From assembly GCA_016342685.1 (NCBI GenBank), contig JAEINU010000001.1, positions 950,169-1,014,168 on the forward strand: a stretch of DNA of 64,000 nucleotides, read 5' to 3'. The notes under the pieces were generated by a model, which ran no database searches, had not been told where the DNA came from, and was given only the letters and a program-made list of their open reading frames with translations. Position 1 is the first letter of the stretch. Each line of letters begins with the position of its first letter. The position numbers and the translations under genes were made by a program. Positions 35,654 through 46,010 of this stretch are shown here, piece by piece. Source of the stretch: Bacteroidales bacterium (GTDB taxonomy: Bacteria > Bacteroidota > Bacteroidia > Bacteroidales > UBA12077).

Positions 35654-37637
35654 ATTCCAATAGAAGCATTAAGTAATGCGCTGCCGACCAACTAAAGTTA
35701 TAAGATTCTAAACCTTCTCCTGTTATTGGTTGGTAATTTTCCCGAATCGCCGAGCCTTTGTCCAAAACACCTTCGGCATTTTCAATTAGCATTTTGGTTG
35801 CTAGATCTGCTTCAGTATTGTATCCATAATTTCGTAAAGCCTTAACTGCAAAATAAGCTTGGTCTAACCAAACTGGACCTCGCCAATAACCACCGTCAGG
35901 TTTAAATTTGGGATGATCTGCACATACGGTTGGGAAAGGAACTCTAGTTAGAAATTTAGAAGTGTTCATCATTGTTTTTGAAGCTTTTTCCGCTTGCTCT
36001 TTGCTTGCAATATTAGCCCATAATGGAATCCAGCCTTCAGGTCCCATAATTTTTATAAATTCTTCTCCATTAATATCAGTATCGTAAAACCAACCAGATT
36101 CATTATCCCAAAACTGTTGCTGGATTTTTGTTTTTAATTTAAGTGCATCTGATTCGAACTTAACTTGATCCTTTTCAAAGCCTAATGCAATAGCAATTTT
36201 ATTCATATATATTTTCTCAGCATACAAATAAGCATTTAAATCAACACTTTCCTGATTCAAAGAAAAAGCTTGATCGGAGTTTTTAAGTATATCGCTATCA
36301 TCGAATCGAATGGCATTATCCATTCCACTTTCCCACTTGGCAGCTATCAATGTTCCGTCGGTTGAACCATATTCACAAATACCATCCTTATCATGGTCAC
36401 GCTCAGCATACCACCATTCATGATATTTATTAAGTTTAGGATACATTTCAGCCAAAAATGCTGCGTCACCTGTTTCTTCATATACTTTCCAAATTGCCCA
36501 TCCAGAAAGAGGAGCCTTCGTATTTCTGTAATTATTTGCTTCTATACTTGTATCTCGATAAACACAATCGGGAATGAATCCATTACTTTCCTGAAAGTCA
36601 TACATTGCTCTAATTTGATTTTTAGCTAATCCCGAATTAAAATGAACCAAAGCTACAGCGTGCTTCCAACTATCCCAAGCCCAAAAGCCATGAAACCATT
36701 TGTAATGATAACTTGGAAAGCAGCCTTCGAAATTTAAGCCTTCGGCAGCCGATCGCCAATTATTTTGAAGTGTTAGTATACATTTGCTAACTAGATTTAA
36801 ATATGCTTCGTTGCGCCATTTTAAAGGAATTCGACTAATCACATCATTTAATTGTTGATTCTTTTCGTTGATACGTTTTTTTAATAAATCATTGTAATTT
36901 ATATTACTGATCTCAGAGTATAAATTATCTTGAAAACTAAATGATTGTTTAGTATAAATGATTGTTGATTTTCCAGATTTTAATTCTATTTGATTTAGTT
37001 TTAAAAGATATGAAGTATCGCATAGTATTATACTATCGATGTTTGCATGTGGAAAAGATAAATAACCAGTAACATTGCTTTTTTCGGAGTGGATGGAAAT
37101 TGTATTGTTTTTTGAGTTTAAATGGATAAACTTATTAATGATTTTGCCAGAGAATACAGGATTAAATATTAATTCCTTATCAGTAATATTTTTAATTTTG
37201 GTTTGTATAATTGCAGTTCCCGATGATTCAAAAAATAGTTCTTGCTTAATTTCAATTTTATCAACCGATACAATCTGTTCTAAATGACTTAAGTAGGAAT
37301 TCTGAACAATATTCTTAATCTCCGAATCTAATATGTTTTTACCTTGCTTATCAATAATCTGAAGCTTAGAAAGGCATTTTGAAATCCACGCACCATTCTC
37401 TTGTGTCATTAGAAAAGGACCAGAAAAACCCAAAACTTGACTATTGGTATCAGGAAAGCTATATGAAAACCAAGCACCTTGATCTGAAAAAGAGAATATA
37501 GAACGATCGTAACTAGAATTGGGTGTTCCAGAAAATGAAATTGTATTTCCCTGATTTAGAATATTAAATTGACCTTTATCTGAACAGGAAAATATAAAAA
37601 TGAAAGATAGTAAAACAAATAATCTGAATATTTTCAT
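35652..37637 (-). CDS. GH63/MGH1-like glycoside hydrolase lipoprotein
   Basis: The Met at 37637 gives a compact lipoprotein signal ending FIFSC; the frame extends five codons further. The C-terminal two thirds (about 270-665) are an (alpha/alpha)6-barrel type domain of the GH63 mannosyl-oligosaccharide glucosidase-like clan, with HGFWAWDSWKHA near residue 325 (likely catalytic Asp region) and WRGPVWLDQAYFA near 595. The N-terminal part is a beta-sandwich. It would cleave alpha-glucosides or related sugars at the cell surface or periplasm. No SusC/D pair is adjacent. Confidence 0.85.
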   Translation of the reverse strand: MKIFRLFVLLSFIFIFSCSDKGQFNILNQGNTISFSGTPNSSYDRSIFSFSDQGAWFSYSFPDTNSQVLGFSGPFLMTQENGAWISKCLSKLQIIDKQGKNILDSEIKNIVQNSYLSHLEQIVSVDKIEIKQELFFESSGTAIIQTKIKNITDKELIFNPVFSGKIINKFIHLNSKNNTISIHSEKSNVTGYLSFPHANIDSIILCDTSYLLKLNQIELKSGKSTIIYTKQSFSFQDNLYSEISNINYNDLLKKRINEKNQQLNDVISRIPLKWRNEAYLNLVSKCILTLQNNWRSAAEGLNFEGCFPSYHYKWFHGFWAWDSWKHAVALVHFNSGLAKNQIRAMYDFQESNGFIPDCVYRDTSIEANNYRNTKAPLSGWAIWKVYEETGDAAFLAEMYPKLNKYHEWWYAERDHDKDGICEYGSTDGTLIAAKWESGMDNAIRFDDSDILKNSDQAFSLNQESVDLNAYLYAEKIYMNKIAIALGFEKDQVKFESDALKLKTKIQQQFWDNESGWFYDTDINGEEFIKIMGPEGWIPLWANIASKEQAEKASKTMMNTSKFLTRVPFPTVCADHPKFKPDGGYWRGPVWLDQAYFAVKALRNYGYNTEADLATKMLIENAEGVLDKGSAIRENYQPITGEGLESYNFSWSAAHYLMLLLE

Positions 37638-37688
37638 AAGAATAGATTGCATTTAAAATTTCTTAAATATAATCTATTTGAAATATTT

Positions 37689-38053
37689 TTACCAAGGATA
37701 ATAATCATCCCACTCATCATCGTATAATTCAACGGTAATTCTTCTGTCATTATAAAAATGAACATCATCTGCGGTGTAATCCTCTATGCTTGTATTACTT
37801 GAAGTTACCATAATGTTGTAAATATAGTCGTCTTTGGCGCTAAGCTCAAACGTTTTGCTTTCTCCCGGTTTAATATTGCTTTTTAATCGGTTCGATCCAT
37901 AACCCAAATTAGAATAGTAAACTCCTGTAATATCATACATAGTTGAATTATTTTCAACTTCAAGGTAGGCTTCTTTTTTTAGAACGTCTGGTTTGTCACA
38001 TGCATTTGAATTAGAAATGCACACATAATTAACACTAAATTAATGTTTTTCAT
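37689..38053 (-). CDS. Small exported protein of unknown function, probable frameshift in the signal peptide
   Basis: The C-terminal 111 codons (from a GTG at 38024) encode an acidic beta-rich domain with NIKPGESKTFEL and ending DDEWDDYYPW, resembling a secreted adhesion-like or lipoprotein domain. The frame has a stop just upstream and no plausible Met. A short frame starting at ATG 38053 encodes MKNINLVLIMCAFL, a good signal peptide core; adding one base near 38010 would fuse it to NSNACDKP, giving a lipoprotein-like start. I therefore suspect a one-base loss. Function unknown. Confidence 0.5.
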
Positions 38054-38190
38054 GATTTAGAATTTTTTAGTGGGTTGTGTAAAGTTATTAAATACTGAAC
38101 CTTAAGTCAATATTGCTTGTTTTTAATATTATTAATTAGATTTTAATTAATAAACTTTTTATCTTTATTAAATTCAAACATCACATAGAA

Positions 38191-38916
38191 ATGAATCATA
38201 GAATTTTAGTCTATACAGCAATATTTGTTTTGTCACTTTTAAGCCTTTCTTTCACTTTTAATCCAGGGTATAAGGATAAATATGAAAAAGTTCGCCAAAG
38301 AATGGTGAGAAATCAGATTGTTGCGCGTGGGATTAAAGATCAAAAGGTTATTCAGGCAATGTTAAATGTTCAGAGGCATTTGTTTGTTCCAGCAAATAAT
38401 GAACGAATGGCTTATGAAGACAGACCTTTACCAATTGGAGAAGGCCAAACAATATCACAACCATATATTGTAGCATTAATGACCGAAACTTTAAATCTTA
38501 ATGCAGACATGAAAGTACTTGAAATTGGTACTGGATCTGGTTATCAAGCGGCTATATTAGCAGAAATTGTAAAAGAAGTTTATTCTATTGAAATAATTGA
38601 ATCTTTAACTTTAAGAGCTAAGAAAGTGCTTACGCATCTTAATTATAAGAACATTGAGCTTAAAACTGGTGATGGATATAAGGGCTGGAAAGAGAATGCT
38701 CCTTTTGATGCCATTATTGTAACATGTGCTCCTGCAAATATTCCTGAGCCTCTAAAAGAGCAACTAAAGGAAGGTGGTAAAATGATTATTCCTTTAGGCG
38801 GAAGTATTGCTCAAGAACTTGTTTTGCTTGAAAAAGTGAATGGAGAATTGGTTAAAAAAGTGGTGCAATCGGTTCGATTTGTTCCAATGGTTCGTGATGA
38901 CGGAAAACGTTACTAA
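38191..38916 (+). CDS. pcm: Protein-L-isoaspartate O-methyltransferase
   Basis: This enzyme methylates L-isoaspartyl residues in damaged proteins using SAM. The SAM-binding motif VLEIGTGSGYQAAIL, the preceding PLPIGEGQTISQPYIVALM block and the late GGKMIIPLG segment are all characteristic. A hydrophobic N-terminus (residues 5-22) is longer than in cytoplasmic Pcm, so the protein may be exported or membrane-tethered. It is followed 92 bases later by an M28 peptidase gene. Confidence 0.93.
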   Translation: MNHRILVYTAIFVLSLLSLSFTFNPGYKDKYEKVRQRMVRNQIVARGIKDQKVIQAMLNVQRHLFVPANNERMAYEDRPLPIGEGQTISQPYIVALMTETLNLNADMKVLEIGTGSGYQAAILAEIVKEVYSIEIIESLTLRAKKVLTHLNYKNIELKTGDGYKGWKENAPFDAIIVTCAPANIPEPLKEQLKEGGKMIIPLGGSIAQELVLLEKVNGELVKKVVQSVRFVPMVRDDGKRY

Positions 38917-39008
38917 TTCATATAAGATTGTCCTACCTTACTCATAATTAAACCTTATTGCTTTTTGTTAATCTATATTAATAGTAAAAAATAATCTACA
39001 AAGAAGAT

Positions 39009-40655
39009 ATGAAAACAACTATGGTCAAATTATTAACCGTAATTTTATTTTTTGGTATTACTCTAAATGTAGTTGCACAAGAATATCAGAATGCAATTTC
39101 GGCTGCAAATAGTATAGAGTATAGCTATTTTTACGAGAATCTTAAATTTCTTTCAAGTGATGAATTAAAAGGTAGAGATACTGGATCTGAGGGATACGCA
39201 AAGGCGGCCGATTATGTTGTCGACAAATTTAAGGCTAATGGATTGTTGCCATTTGGAGATGATGGAACCTATTTTCAAAAGGTGCCTCTAGTAAAACGAT
39301 CGCTTAATAGGTCTTCAATTAATTTCGATATTGTTAATTCTGATGATAAAGTTTCTGGCGTGTATGGAGAAAATTACAGTTTATTGGTAAACTCTACTTA
39401 CGATAAGATTGACGAAAATCAAGAATTGGTATTTGTCGGATATGGAAATATTCTTCCTGAAGATTCAATTAACGATTATAAGGGATTAGATGTTAAAGGC
39501 AAAACTGTTATTGTAGTAATGGGAGCTCCAAAGTCTATTAATAATAGATCTTCGTACGATCCATTTTATAAAGTTACGAATGCCGTAAAGCAAGGTGCTA
39601 GTGGAATTATTTTATTCTTCCCAAATAGATTAATTCAGGGAATGATCTTTAAGCAAATGCATGGATTTCTTCAGCAGCCAACAATGGCGCTTGCCGATAA
39701 ATCATTGGGAGGAGATATGTTTGATTTTGATATTAAAACAGCTGCTTTTGTAAAAAAGGAACTTGTAAAAGATATTTTTAAATTGAATGGATTAAGATTG
39801 AAAAAGGAACTTAAAAACATTGCTAAAGGTGAGTTTGCAAGTAAAAATCTAGAATCAAAACTGAATATTTCATACACGATAAATGTTGAGAATATAAACT
39901 GTAAAAATGTGGTTGCTGTTCTTCCTGGAAGCGATCCTGAACTAAAAAGTGAATATGTTGTATTAGGTGGTCACCTAGATCATGTTGGTGTTGGAGAGGA
40001 AATAAAAGGAGATTCAATTTACAATGGCATGTGGGATAATGCAACAGGATCTGCAGCAATAATGAGTATTTCAAAGGCTTATAATGAGTTAACCGAAAAA
40101 CCGAAAAGATCAATTGTATTTGTTTGTTATACTGGAGAAGAAAAAGGACTTTTAGGTTCAAATTTCTACGCTCAAAGAAATGGAATTACTGATGGTAAAA
40201 TAGTTGCAAATATTAATATTGACATGTTGGGAGGACTATTTGAGTCAAAAGATATTATTCCATTAGGATATTCACATTCTAATTTGTCCGAAGCTATTGA
40301 TTTTTCGGCAAAATCGTTAAATTTTACGATTGACGATAATAAGAAAATGGAAAACATGTATATCCAACGAAGCGATCAGATTTCCTATATAAAAATAGGG
40401 GCTCCAGTTATTAATGTTGCAAATGGATTAAATGCAGTTGATCCAAAAATTAATGGTGAAAAGTTCGATGAAAAATGGATGAAAAAGTTCTATCATTCTC
40501 CTTTCGACGATATTAACCAAGAATTTTCAAGCGAATCTTTTTTAAAAGCGATCAAGCTAAACTTTCTAACACTATATTATACTACAAATGTTATTGAAGA
40601 TATCAAGTGGAATGAGGAAAGTTGGTTATATAAAAAATATGTAATGGAGAAATAA
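39009..40655 (+). CDS. Secreted M28-family peptidase with PA-like insert
   Basis: A signal peptide (to about VVAQ, residue 24) precedes a region beginning LKFLSSDELKGRDTGSEG, common to Bacteroidota M28 proteins. A PA-like domain lies at about 130-240. Catalytic features are GGHLDHVG (zinc His and Asp), YNGMWDNATG (bridging Asp, with MWDN instead of the common ADDN), CYTGEEKGLLGS (Glu pair) and NIDMLGG. It would act on peptides outside the cytoplasm. It ends at a strong terminator. Confidence 0.9.
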   Translation: MKTTMVKLLTVILFFGITLNVVAQEYQNAISAANSIEYSYFYENLKFLSSDELKGRDTGSEGYAKAADYVVDKFKANGLLPFGDDGTYFQKVPLVKRSLNRSSINFDIVNSDDKVSGVYGENYSLLVNSTYDKIDENQELVFVGYGNILPEDSINDYKGLDVKGKTVIVVMGAPKSINNRSSYDPFYKVTNAVKQGASGIILFFPNRLIQGMIFKQMHGFLQQPTMALADKSLGGDMFDFDIKTAAFVKKELVKDIFKLNGLRLKKELKNIAKGEFASKNLESKLNISYTINVENINCKNVVAVLPGSDPELKSEYVVLGGHLDHVGVGEEIKGDSIYNGMWDNATGSAAIMSISKAYNELTEKPKRSIVFVCYTGEEKGLLGSNFYAQRNGITDGKIVANINIDMLGGLFESKDIIPLGYSHSNLSEAIDFSAKSLNFTIDDNKKMENMYIQRSDQISYIKIGAPVINVANGLNAVDPKINGEKFDEKWMKKFYHSPFDDINQEFSSESFLKAIKLNFLTLYYTTNVIEDIKWNEESWLYKKYVMEK

Positions 40656-40670
40656 TAAATTTAACTAATT

Positions 40671-40702
40671 AAAAAGGGGCTTTTTAGACAGCTCCTTTTT
40701 TT
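40671..40702 (+). terminator. Terminator after the M28 peptidase gene
   Basis: 11-bp stem AAAAAGGGGCT/AGCTCCTTTTT with one G-U pair, an 8-base loop and T run. Confidence 0.85.
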
Positions 40703-40803
40703 AGTTAATATTTAATTTAATCATCAAAAAAAGGATTTTTATAGATTCTTCATAGCACGAATTGAATTTATTTATATATATTGTAAGGTGAATCGAAGAA
40801 TTA

Positions 40804-42780
40804 ATGAGAATGCAAAAGGGAATATATTTAACAGTACTATTTATCTATTTAATAATATTGCCAATTAATATCTTTAGTCAAGAACTTCCACATTCAATTA
40901 AGACTGAAATTGAATATTTAGAATCCGTTGATCAGATTAAATATTTAGGGAAATTATGTTGGGAACTTCGCGAGCAATCAATGGATATTGCTGTAATTTG
41001 TGGCGAATATGCATGTGCAATTGCTGATAGTTTAGGTTACACCAAGGAACTAGCGCAAATAAGTAATTATTTAGGAGTAATATATTTACACTATGATTAT
41101 AATTCCAGGAAAGCAATACCTTATTTTCATGCAGCATTAGAACTTGGAATACAAATACAGGATACAATTCAGATTGCATTTGCATATAACAACTTAGGTG
41201 ATGCATTTTATTTAACACGAAATATTCCATTGGCATTGGAGTATAGTAAAAACTCTTTAGATTATTTTAAATCTGTCAATTATGCTGCTGGCATTGCTTA
41301 CAGTTATGTTAATATTGGATTAGCTCATAGAGCAGAAAAAAAATACAAATTGTCATGCGAATATTTTAATAAGGCGATTGTCATAAGAGACAGCATTGGA
41401 GATAAAAATGGAATCGCTTCTGCCACTATGGAAATTGCACGAAATTATTACGAGAAAGGCAATTTAGAAGCCAGTTTGAGATATTTTGAAGAGTCTCTGT
41501 GTCTTCACAAAGAAATTGATAATAAAACCTTTATAGCCATATCCTTAAATGGGATTGGTAAAGTATTATATAAGAAGGGAGAATTTTTTGAAGCTCTAAA
41601 AAAGTTTGACGAAGCCTATAAATATAATTTACTAAGAAATCATAAAAACGGAATGATTCAGAATCATTTGGGCAGGGCTCTTGTTTATTCTAAAACCAAT
41701 GGTATTGATTTGGGATTAAAAGAATTGAACAATGCACTTAAACTTTCTAAAGAATTAGGTATGAGTTCTGGGATTTTAGATTGTTATCAGGCTTATACCG
41801 AGTTTTATAAAAACGCAGGAAACTTGGAATCATCCATAAAGAGTTTTGAGAAATATGTGTTTGTCTATGATTCCATACTTTCAATTCAGCAAAGCGAATC
41901 CTTAGATGAAATGCAGCATCGTTTATCAATGTCTATTGCTTTGAATAAGGTAAATATTGAATATCAAATAAAGAAAAAGGAAACTATTATTCTTTTATTT
42001 TTAACGCTTACATTAATGATAGTTGGAATAGCTTTCTTTTACAAATACAAGGTTAATAAAAAACTAAACAAGAAATTAAACAAAATAAACGAATCAAAGG
42101 ATAAACTATTTTCAATTATTTCCCACGATTTGAAATCTCCATTTAATTCTATTTATGGGTTTAGCGAATTACTATTGAAAGAAATTGAAAAAGGTAAATT
42201 GGATAGGATAAAGAGATATGGAGATGTAATTTCGCAAATGTCAAAAGAATCAATTAAACTTATCAATAATATCTCAAATTGGTCTCGCTCAGAGAGTGGA
42301 TTGTTAAAATTAAATATCGAGAAAATTGATTTAAACGATTTATTCGATCAGATTTATTTTTTCTATTCGATCCCTGCACAAAAGAAAAATGTAAACCTTT
42401 CTATTTCAATTTGTTCTGATTTTTATATCTATGCAGATAAGGAAACTATCCGAACAATTATTTCCAATTTGATTTCAAATGCTATAAAATTTACACCTGA
42501 AGAAGGTGAGATAATTGTTAGTGCATATAAAAATGGAACAGATGTGACAATAGAAGTTCAGGATTCTGGAATTGGAATTAGTAAATCAGATTTAGAGCGA
42601 ATTTTTAAAATTAAAGATAACTACTCAACTTTAGGAACCAATGATGAAAAAGGTACAGGTCTTGGATTAATTATATGTAAAGAATTTACCGAATTACATG
42701 ATGGTAATATTAAGGTTGAAAGTGTGCCAGGGAAGGGGAGTAAATTTATCGTTAAAATTCCACAGAACTTTATAAAATAA
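40804..42780 (+). CDS. TPR-containing sensor histidine kinase
   Basis: A signal peptide (about 1-25) precedes some eight tetratricopeptide-like helical repeats (about 60-360), a transmembrane helix near 395-415, a coiled segment, a HisKA domain (FSIISHDLKSPFNS, acceptor His) and a HATPase domain (N box NLISNAIKFT, G1 DSGIGI, G2 GTGLGL). The periplasmic TPR domain probably binds a protein partner. There is no receiver domain and no adjacent regulator. It is flanked by terminator and an independent S9 peptidase gene, so it seems monocistronic. Confidence 0.93.
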   Translation: MRMQKGIYLTVLFIYLIILPINIFSQELPHSIKTEIEYLESVDQIKYLGKLCWELREQSMDIAVICGEYACAIADSLGYTKELAQISNYLGVIYLHYDYNSRKAIPYFHAALELGIQIQDTIQIAFAYNNLGDAFYLTRNIPLALEYSKNSLDYFKSVNYAAGIAYSYVNIGLAHRAEKKYKLSCEYFNKAIVIRDSIGDKNGIASATMEIARNYYEKGNLEASLRYFEESLCLHKEIDNKTFIAISLNGIGKVLYKKGEFFEALKKFDEAYKYNLLRNHKNGMIQNHLGRALVYSKTNGIDLGLKELNNALKLSKELGMSSGILDCYQAYTEFYKNAGNLESSIKSFEKYVFVYDSILSIQQSESLDEMQHRLSMSIALNKVNIEYQIKKKETIILLFLTLTLMIVGIAFFYKYKVNKKLNKKLNKINESKDKLFSIISHDLKSPFNSIYGFSELLLKEIEKGKLDRIKRYGDVISQMSKESIKLINNISNWSRSESGLLKLNIEKIDLNDLFDQIYFFYSIPAQKKNVNLSISICSDFYIYADKETIRTIISNLISNAIKFTPEEGEIIVSAYKNGTDVTIEVQDSGIGISKSDLERIFKIKDNYSTLGTNDEKGTGLGLIICKEFTELHDGNIKVESVPGKGSKFIVKIPQNFIK

Positions 42781-42876
42781 TTTGATTACCAACAAAATTT
42801 ATATTAGCAATGTTTAAACTATTAGTAGGTTTAAACATTTATTAATTTTACTCAAATAGAAATACAAAATATAATT

Positions 42877-45681
42877 ATGAAAAAAATAAGCTTGATAATG
42901 ATACTTATGAGTTTGTTTTTGCAAACTTTTGCGCAAACAAATAAAAGAGAATTAACTTATGATGATATTTTAAAATGGAATCGCATTACTGAAAAGGAGA
43001 TTTCTAATGATGGAAATTATATTGTATATAAATCTGAACCGTGGAAAGGTGATGCAGTTTTAAAAGTTTCAAATATTTCAGGAGAAGAGATAGCTTCTTA
43101 TAATTGTGGAACTAGTGCAGAAATTACAGAAAATTCAAACTTTGTTATTTTTAAGATAGCGCCGAGTGTTTCGTTAGTTCGTGAACTGGAGCTAAAGAAA
43201 ACTAAAAAAGAAGATATGCCTTTAAATCAATTAGCTATTCTTGATTTAAAGAAAAATATAGTTGATACTATTCCTAATTTAATATCTCATAAAGTTCCTA
43301 AGAAATGGAATAATTGGATAGCTTATCAGTCAAAAAGCTTTGTTGTTAAGGATACTACAGAGGAAGTTGATAAAAAAAACTTAAAGGAAGAGTCGAAGGA
43401 AAATGGATATCTTTTAAATATTAAAAATTTGGTTGAAGAAGAATTTGTATCATTTCCTTTTGTTACTGATTATTTGTTATCCAAAGAAGAGCAAGTTGTT
43501 GTTTTTGTTTCAACAGGAGATCAAAAAGAGTTTAAGCCAGGAATTTATTTTTATGATCTAAAATCTAAAATAAAAACCGAAGTTATAAATGGAAAAGGTA
43601 GCTATAAGCAATTATCCTTAAATAAAACATCGGAAATGCTAGCTTTCCTTGCTGATACAACAAACAATAAAAAAACAGATTTTAGTTTCTTTTTATGGAA
43701 AAAGAAAGATGGTTTATCTGAGTTAATTAATGCAAATAGCAACAAGTTAAGCTCTGATTTTGAGTTGAGCGAAAATGGAATGATTGAGTTTTCTGAAAAC
43801 TCAGAACGCATATTTTTTGGTGTGTCTCAGAAAAAGCTTGAAAAAGACACTACTATTCTTGATAAGGAGATTCCTAAATTAGATGTGTGGCATTGGAACG
43901 AGCCTGTATTACATAGCGAGCAGTTATATAAGAAAAATAATGATTTGAAAAGCACAATTCCATCTGTTTATCATCTCAATAAAAAATATTTTGTTCAATT
44001 GGGATCAGATGATTTTACCGGGATCGATTATATAAATAATGGTAATGCCGATAAACTCGTTGCATGGTCTAATTTACCATATTCTGTGCAAACAATGTGG
44101 GAGGGATATCCAGAGCATCACGATTTTTATTTAATAGATATTTATACAGGTAAAGCAAAATTAATTAAAAAGGATTGTAGAGCAACACCTCGCGTATCTC
44201 CCAAAGGGAAATATTTGTATTGGTACAATGCAATGGATACAACCTGGAATACATTTCGAATAAGCACAGAGCAAGAATATAAAATTACCCATAAAGAAAA
44301 AATACAATGCGCCGATGAAATAAATGATGTTCCGAATCCAGCCGACGAATATGGAATAGCTGGATGGATTGAAGATGACAAGGCTCTATTAATTTATGAT
44401 CGTTACGATATTTGGAAGGTTGATCCTGAAAATAAAGAAGAGGCTAAAAACTTAACTGTTAACGGAAAAAATAACAAAGTTAATTATAGACTAATTGATT
44501 TTGAAAATTACAATAGGAGAAAATTTGATGAAGATCCGATCGGAATAAACAGTTCAAAAACTGCTTATTTGAAAGGACATAACGAGATTGATAGAACGGA
44601 TAGTTATTACAGTTTTAAGCTAAAAGAAGATAATCTGCCAAAGAAATTAAATGAAGGAAATTTTCGTTTAAGCATTCCTTTAAAGGCTGCTTACAAAGAT
44701 GTTTTTGTATTTACTAAAGAGTCATTTGAGATTTTTCCTAATTTATGTCTTACTCTAAATAATTTTAAAGATTCGAAAACGATTAGTAACGTGAATTCGC
44801 AGCAAGATGAATTTTTGTGGGGAACGAAAGAATTGTATACCTGGACATCTTTGGATGGTAAAAAACTAGAAGGGATTTTAATAAAACCTGCTAATTTTGA
44901 TCCCAATAAGAAATATCCTATGATCGTAAATTTTTACGAAAAATCATCTCAACATCTTTATTATCATCAAACTCCAGAGGCTCATCGTTCAACAATCGAT
45001 TATCATTATTATTCGAGCAATGGATATTTAATTTTTAATCCAGATGTATATTATAAAACCGGATATCCTGGCGAAGATGCTTTTAATTGTGTTATGCCAG
45101 GAATTACACAATTAATAAGCGAAGGATTTGTCGATAAAGATCATATTGCAGCACAAGGACATAGTTGGGGTGGGTATCAGGTTGCATATTTAGCCACAAG
45201 AACAAATTTATTTGCAGCGATTGAATCTGGTGCTCCAGTCGTAAATATGTTTAGTGCATATGGGGGTATAAGGTTATGGTCCGGAAAAAATCGTTCATTC
45301 CAATACGAACATACCCAAAGTAGAATTGGAAAATCTATTTGGGAATCTCCATTAAGATATATAGAGAATTCACCTTTATTTACAGCCGATAAGATACAAA
45401 CTCCAATACTTATTATGCATAATGAAAATGATGGAGCTGTGCCATTCGGTCAGGGAATTGAGTTTTTTATTGCTTTACGCAGATTGGGTAAGGAATCTTG
45501 GCTTTTAAACTATAATGAAGCAGATCATTGGCCAACAAAAGTAAGGGATAAGTATGATTTCCAAATAAGACTAGCTCAATTTTTCGATCATTACTTAAAA
45601 AATAAACCCATGCCTGTATGGATGAAAGACGGTATTCCTGCTGTATCTAAAGACTTAGATATGGGGCTCGAAATTAATTAG
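42877..45681 (+). CDS. Secreted S9-family prolyl oligopeptidase-type peptidase
   Basis: After a signal peptide (to about TFAQ, residue 20) there is a long beta-propeller region (about 60-690) and a C-terminal alpha/beta-hydrolase domain. The nucleophile motif is GHSWGGYQ, the Asp lies in MHNENDGAVPF, and the His in EADHWPTK, so the Ser-Asp-His triad is complete. At 934 residues it is longer than typical prolyl oligopeptidase but normal for Bacteroidota S9 proteins. It probably cleaves oligopeptides in the periplasm. A terminator follows. Confidence 0.92.
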   Translation: MKKISLIMILMSLFLQTFAQTNKRELTYDDILKWNRITEKEISNDGNYIVYKSEPWKGDAVLKVSNISGEEIASYNCGTSAEITENSNFVIFKIAPSVSLVRELELKKTKKEDMPLNQLAILDLKKNIVDTIPNLISHKVPKKWNNWIAYQSKSFVVKDTTEEVDKKNLKEESKENGYLLNIKNLVEEEFVSFPFVTDYLLSKEEQVVVFVSTGDQKEFKPGIYFYDLKSKIKTEVINGKGSYKQLSLNKTSEMLAFLADTTNNKKTDFSFFLWKKKDGLSELINANSNKLSSDFELSENGMIEFSENSERIFFGVSQKKLEKDTTILDKEIPKLDVWHWNEPVLHSEQLYKKNNDLKSTIPSVYHLNKKYFVQLGSDDFTGIDYINNGNADKLVAWSNLPYSVQTMWEGYPEHHDFYLIDIYTGKAKLIKKDCRATPRVSPKGKYLYWYNAMDTTWNTFRISTEQEYKITHKEKIQCADEINDVPNPADEYGIAGWIEDDKALLIYDRYDIWKVDPENKEEAKNLTVNGKNNKVNYRLIDFENYNRRKFDEDPIGINSSKTAYLKGHNEIDRTDSYYSFKLKEDNLPKKLNEGNFRLSIPLKAAYKDVFVFTKESFEIFPNLCLTLNNFKDSKTISNVNSQQDEFLWGTKELYTWTSLDGKKLEGILIKPANFDPNKKYPMIVNFYEKSSQHLYYHQTPEAHRSTIDYHYYSSNGYLIFNPDVYYKTGYPGEDAFNCVMPGITQLISEGFVDKDHIAAQGHSWGGYQVAYLATRTNLFAAIESGAPVVNMFSAYGGIRLWSGKNRSFQYEHTQSRIGKSIWESPLRYIENSPLFTADKIQTPILIMHNENDGAVPFGQGIEFFIALRRLGKESWLLNYNEADHWPTKVRDKYDFQIRLAQFFDHYLKNKPMPVWMKDGIPAVSKDLDMGLEIN

Positions 45682-45708
45682 TGTGATTATTAGCGCTTAA
45701 AAACATGA

Positions 45709-45738
45709 AGTGTAGCTCCAAAGAGTTACACTTTTTTT
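45709..45738 (+). terminator. Terminator after the S9 peptidase gene
   Basis: 10-bp stem AGTGTAGCTC/GAGTTACACT with one G-U pair, 4-base loop and seven Ts. Confidence 0.85.
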
Positions 45739-46010
45739 GACTTTCTGGTTTTAATCATTTATATTGTCACAATATATTTAGTTATTAAATGAGATAAGAA
45801 ATAGCTAAAGGTTGTATTATTTTAATAAATGATGAAACAAAGAACTAGTTTGTAAAATGATAATGGGATTTAGCCGATATAAATTTAGATTTTCTATAAA
45901 AGAATTTTATATTTGAAGCGCATATTTGAAGGGTAACTTTGTTTATCGTTTGAACCATTTTATAGAAATTATGTTTTATTAATATTATTTTAAGGAATAA
46001 AGGAAGAACT
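45739..46010. other. AT-rich intergenic region with a short direct repeat
   Basis: The gap 45682-46010 holds the S9 terminator and then no gene I can support. It contains TATATTTG (45908-45915), a possible -7 box, and a perfect 10-bp direct repeat ATATTTGAAG at 45909-45918 and 45922-45931. These may drive the NUMOD4 gene at 46011 through a leader of about 90 bases. Confidence 0.35.
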
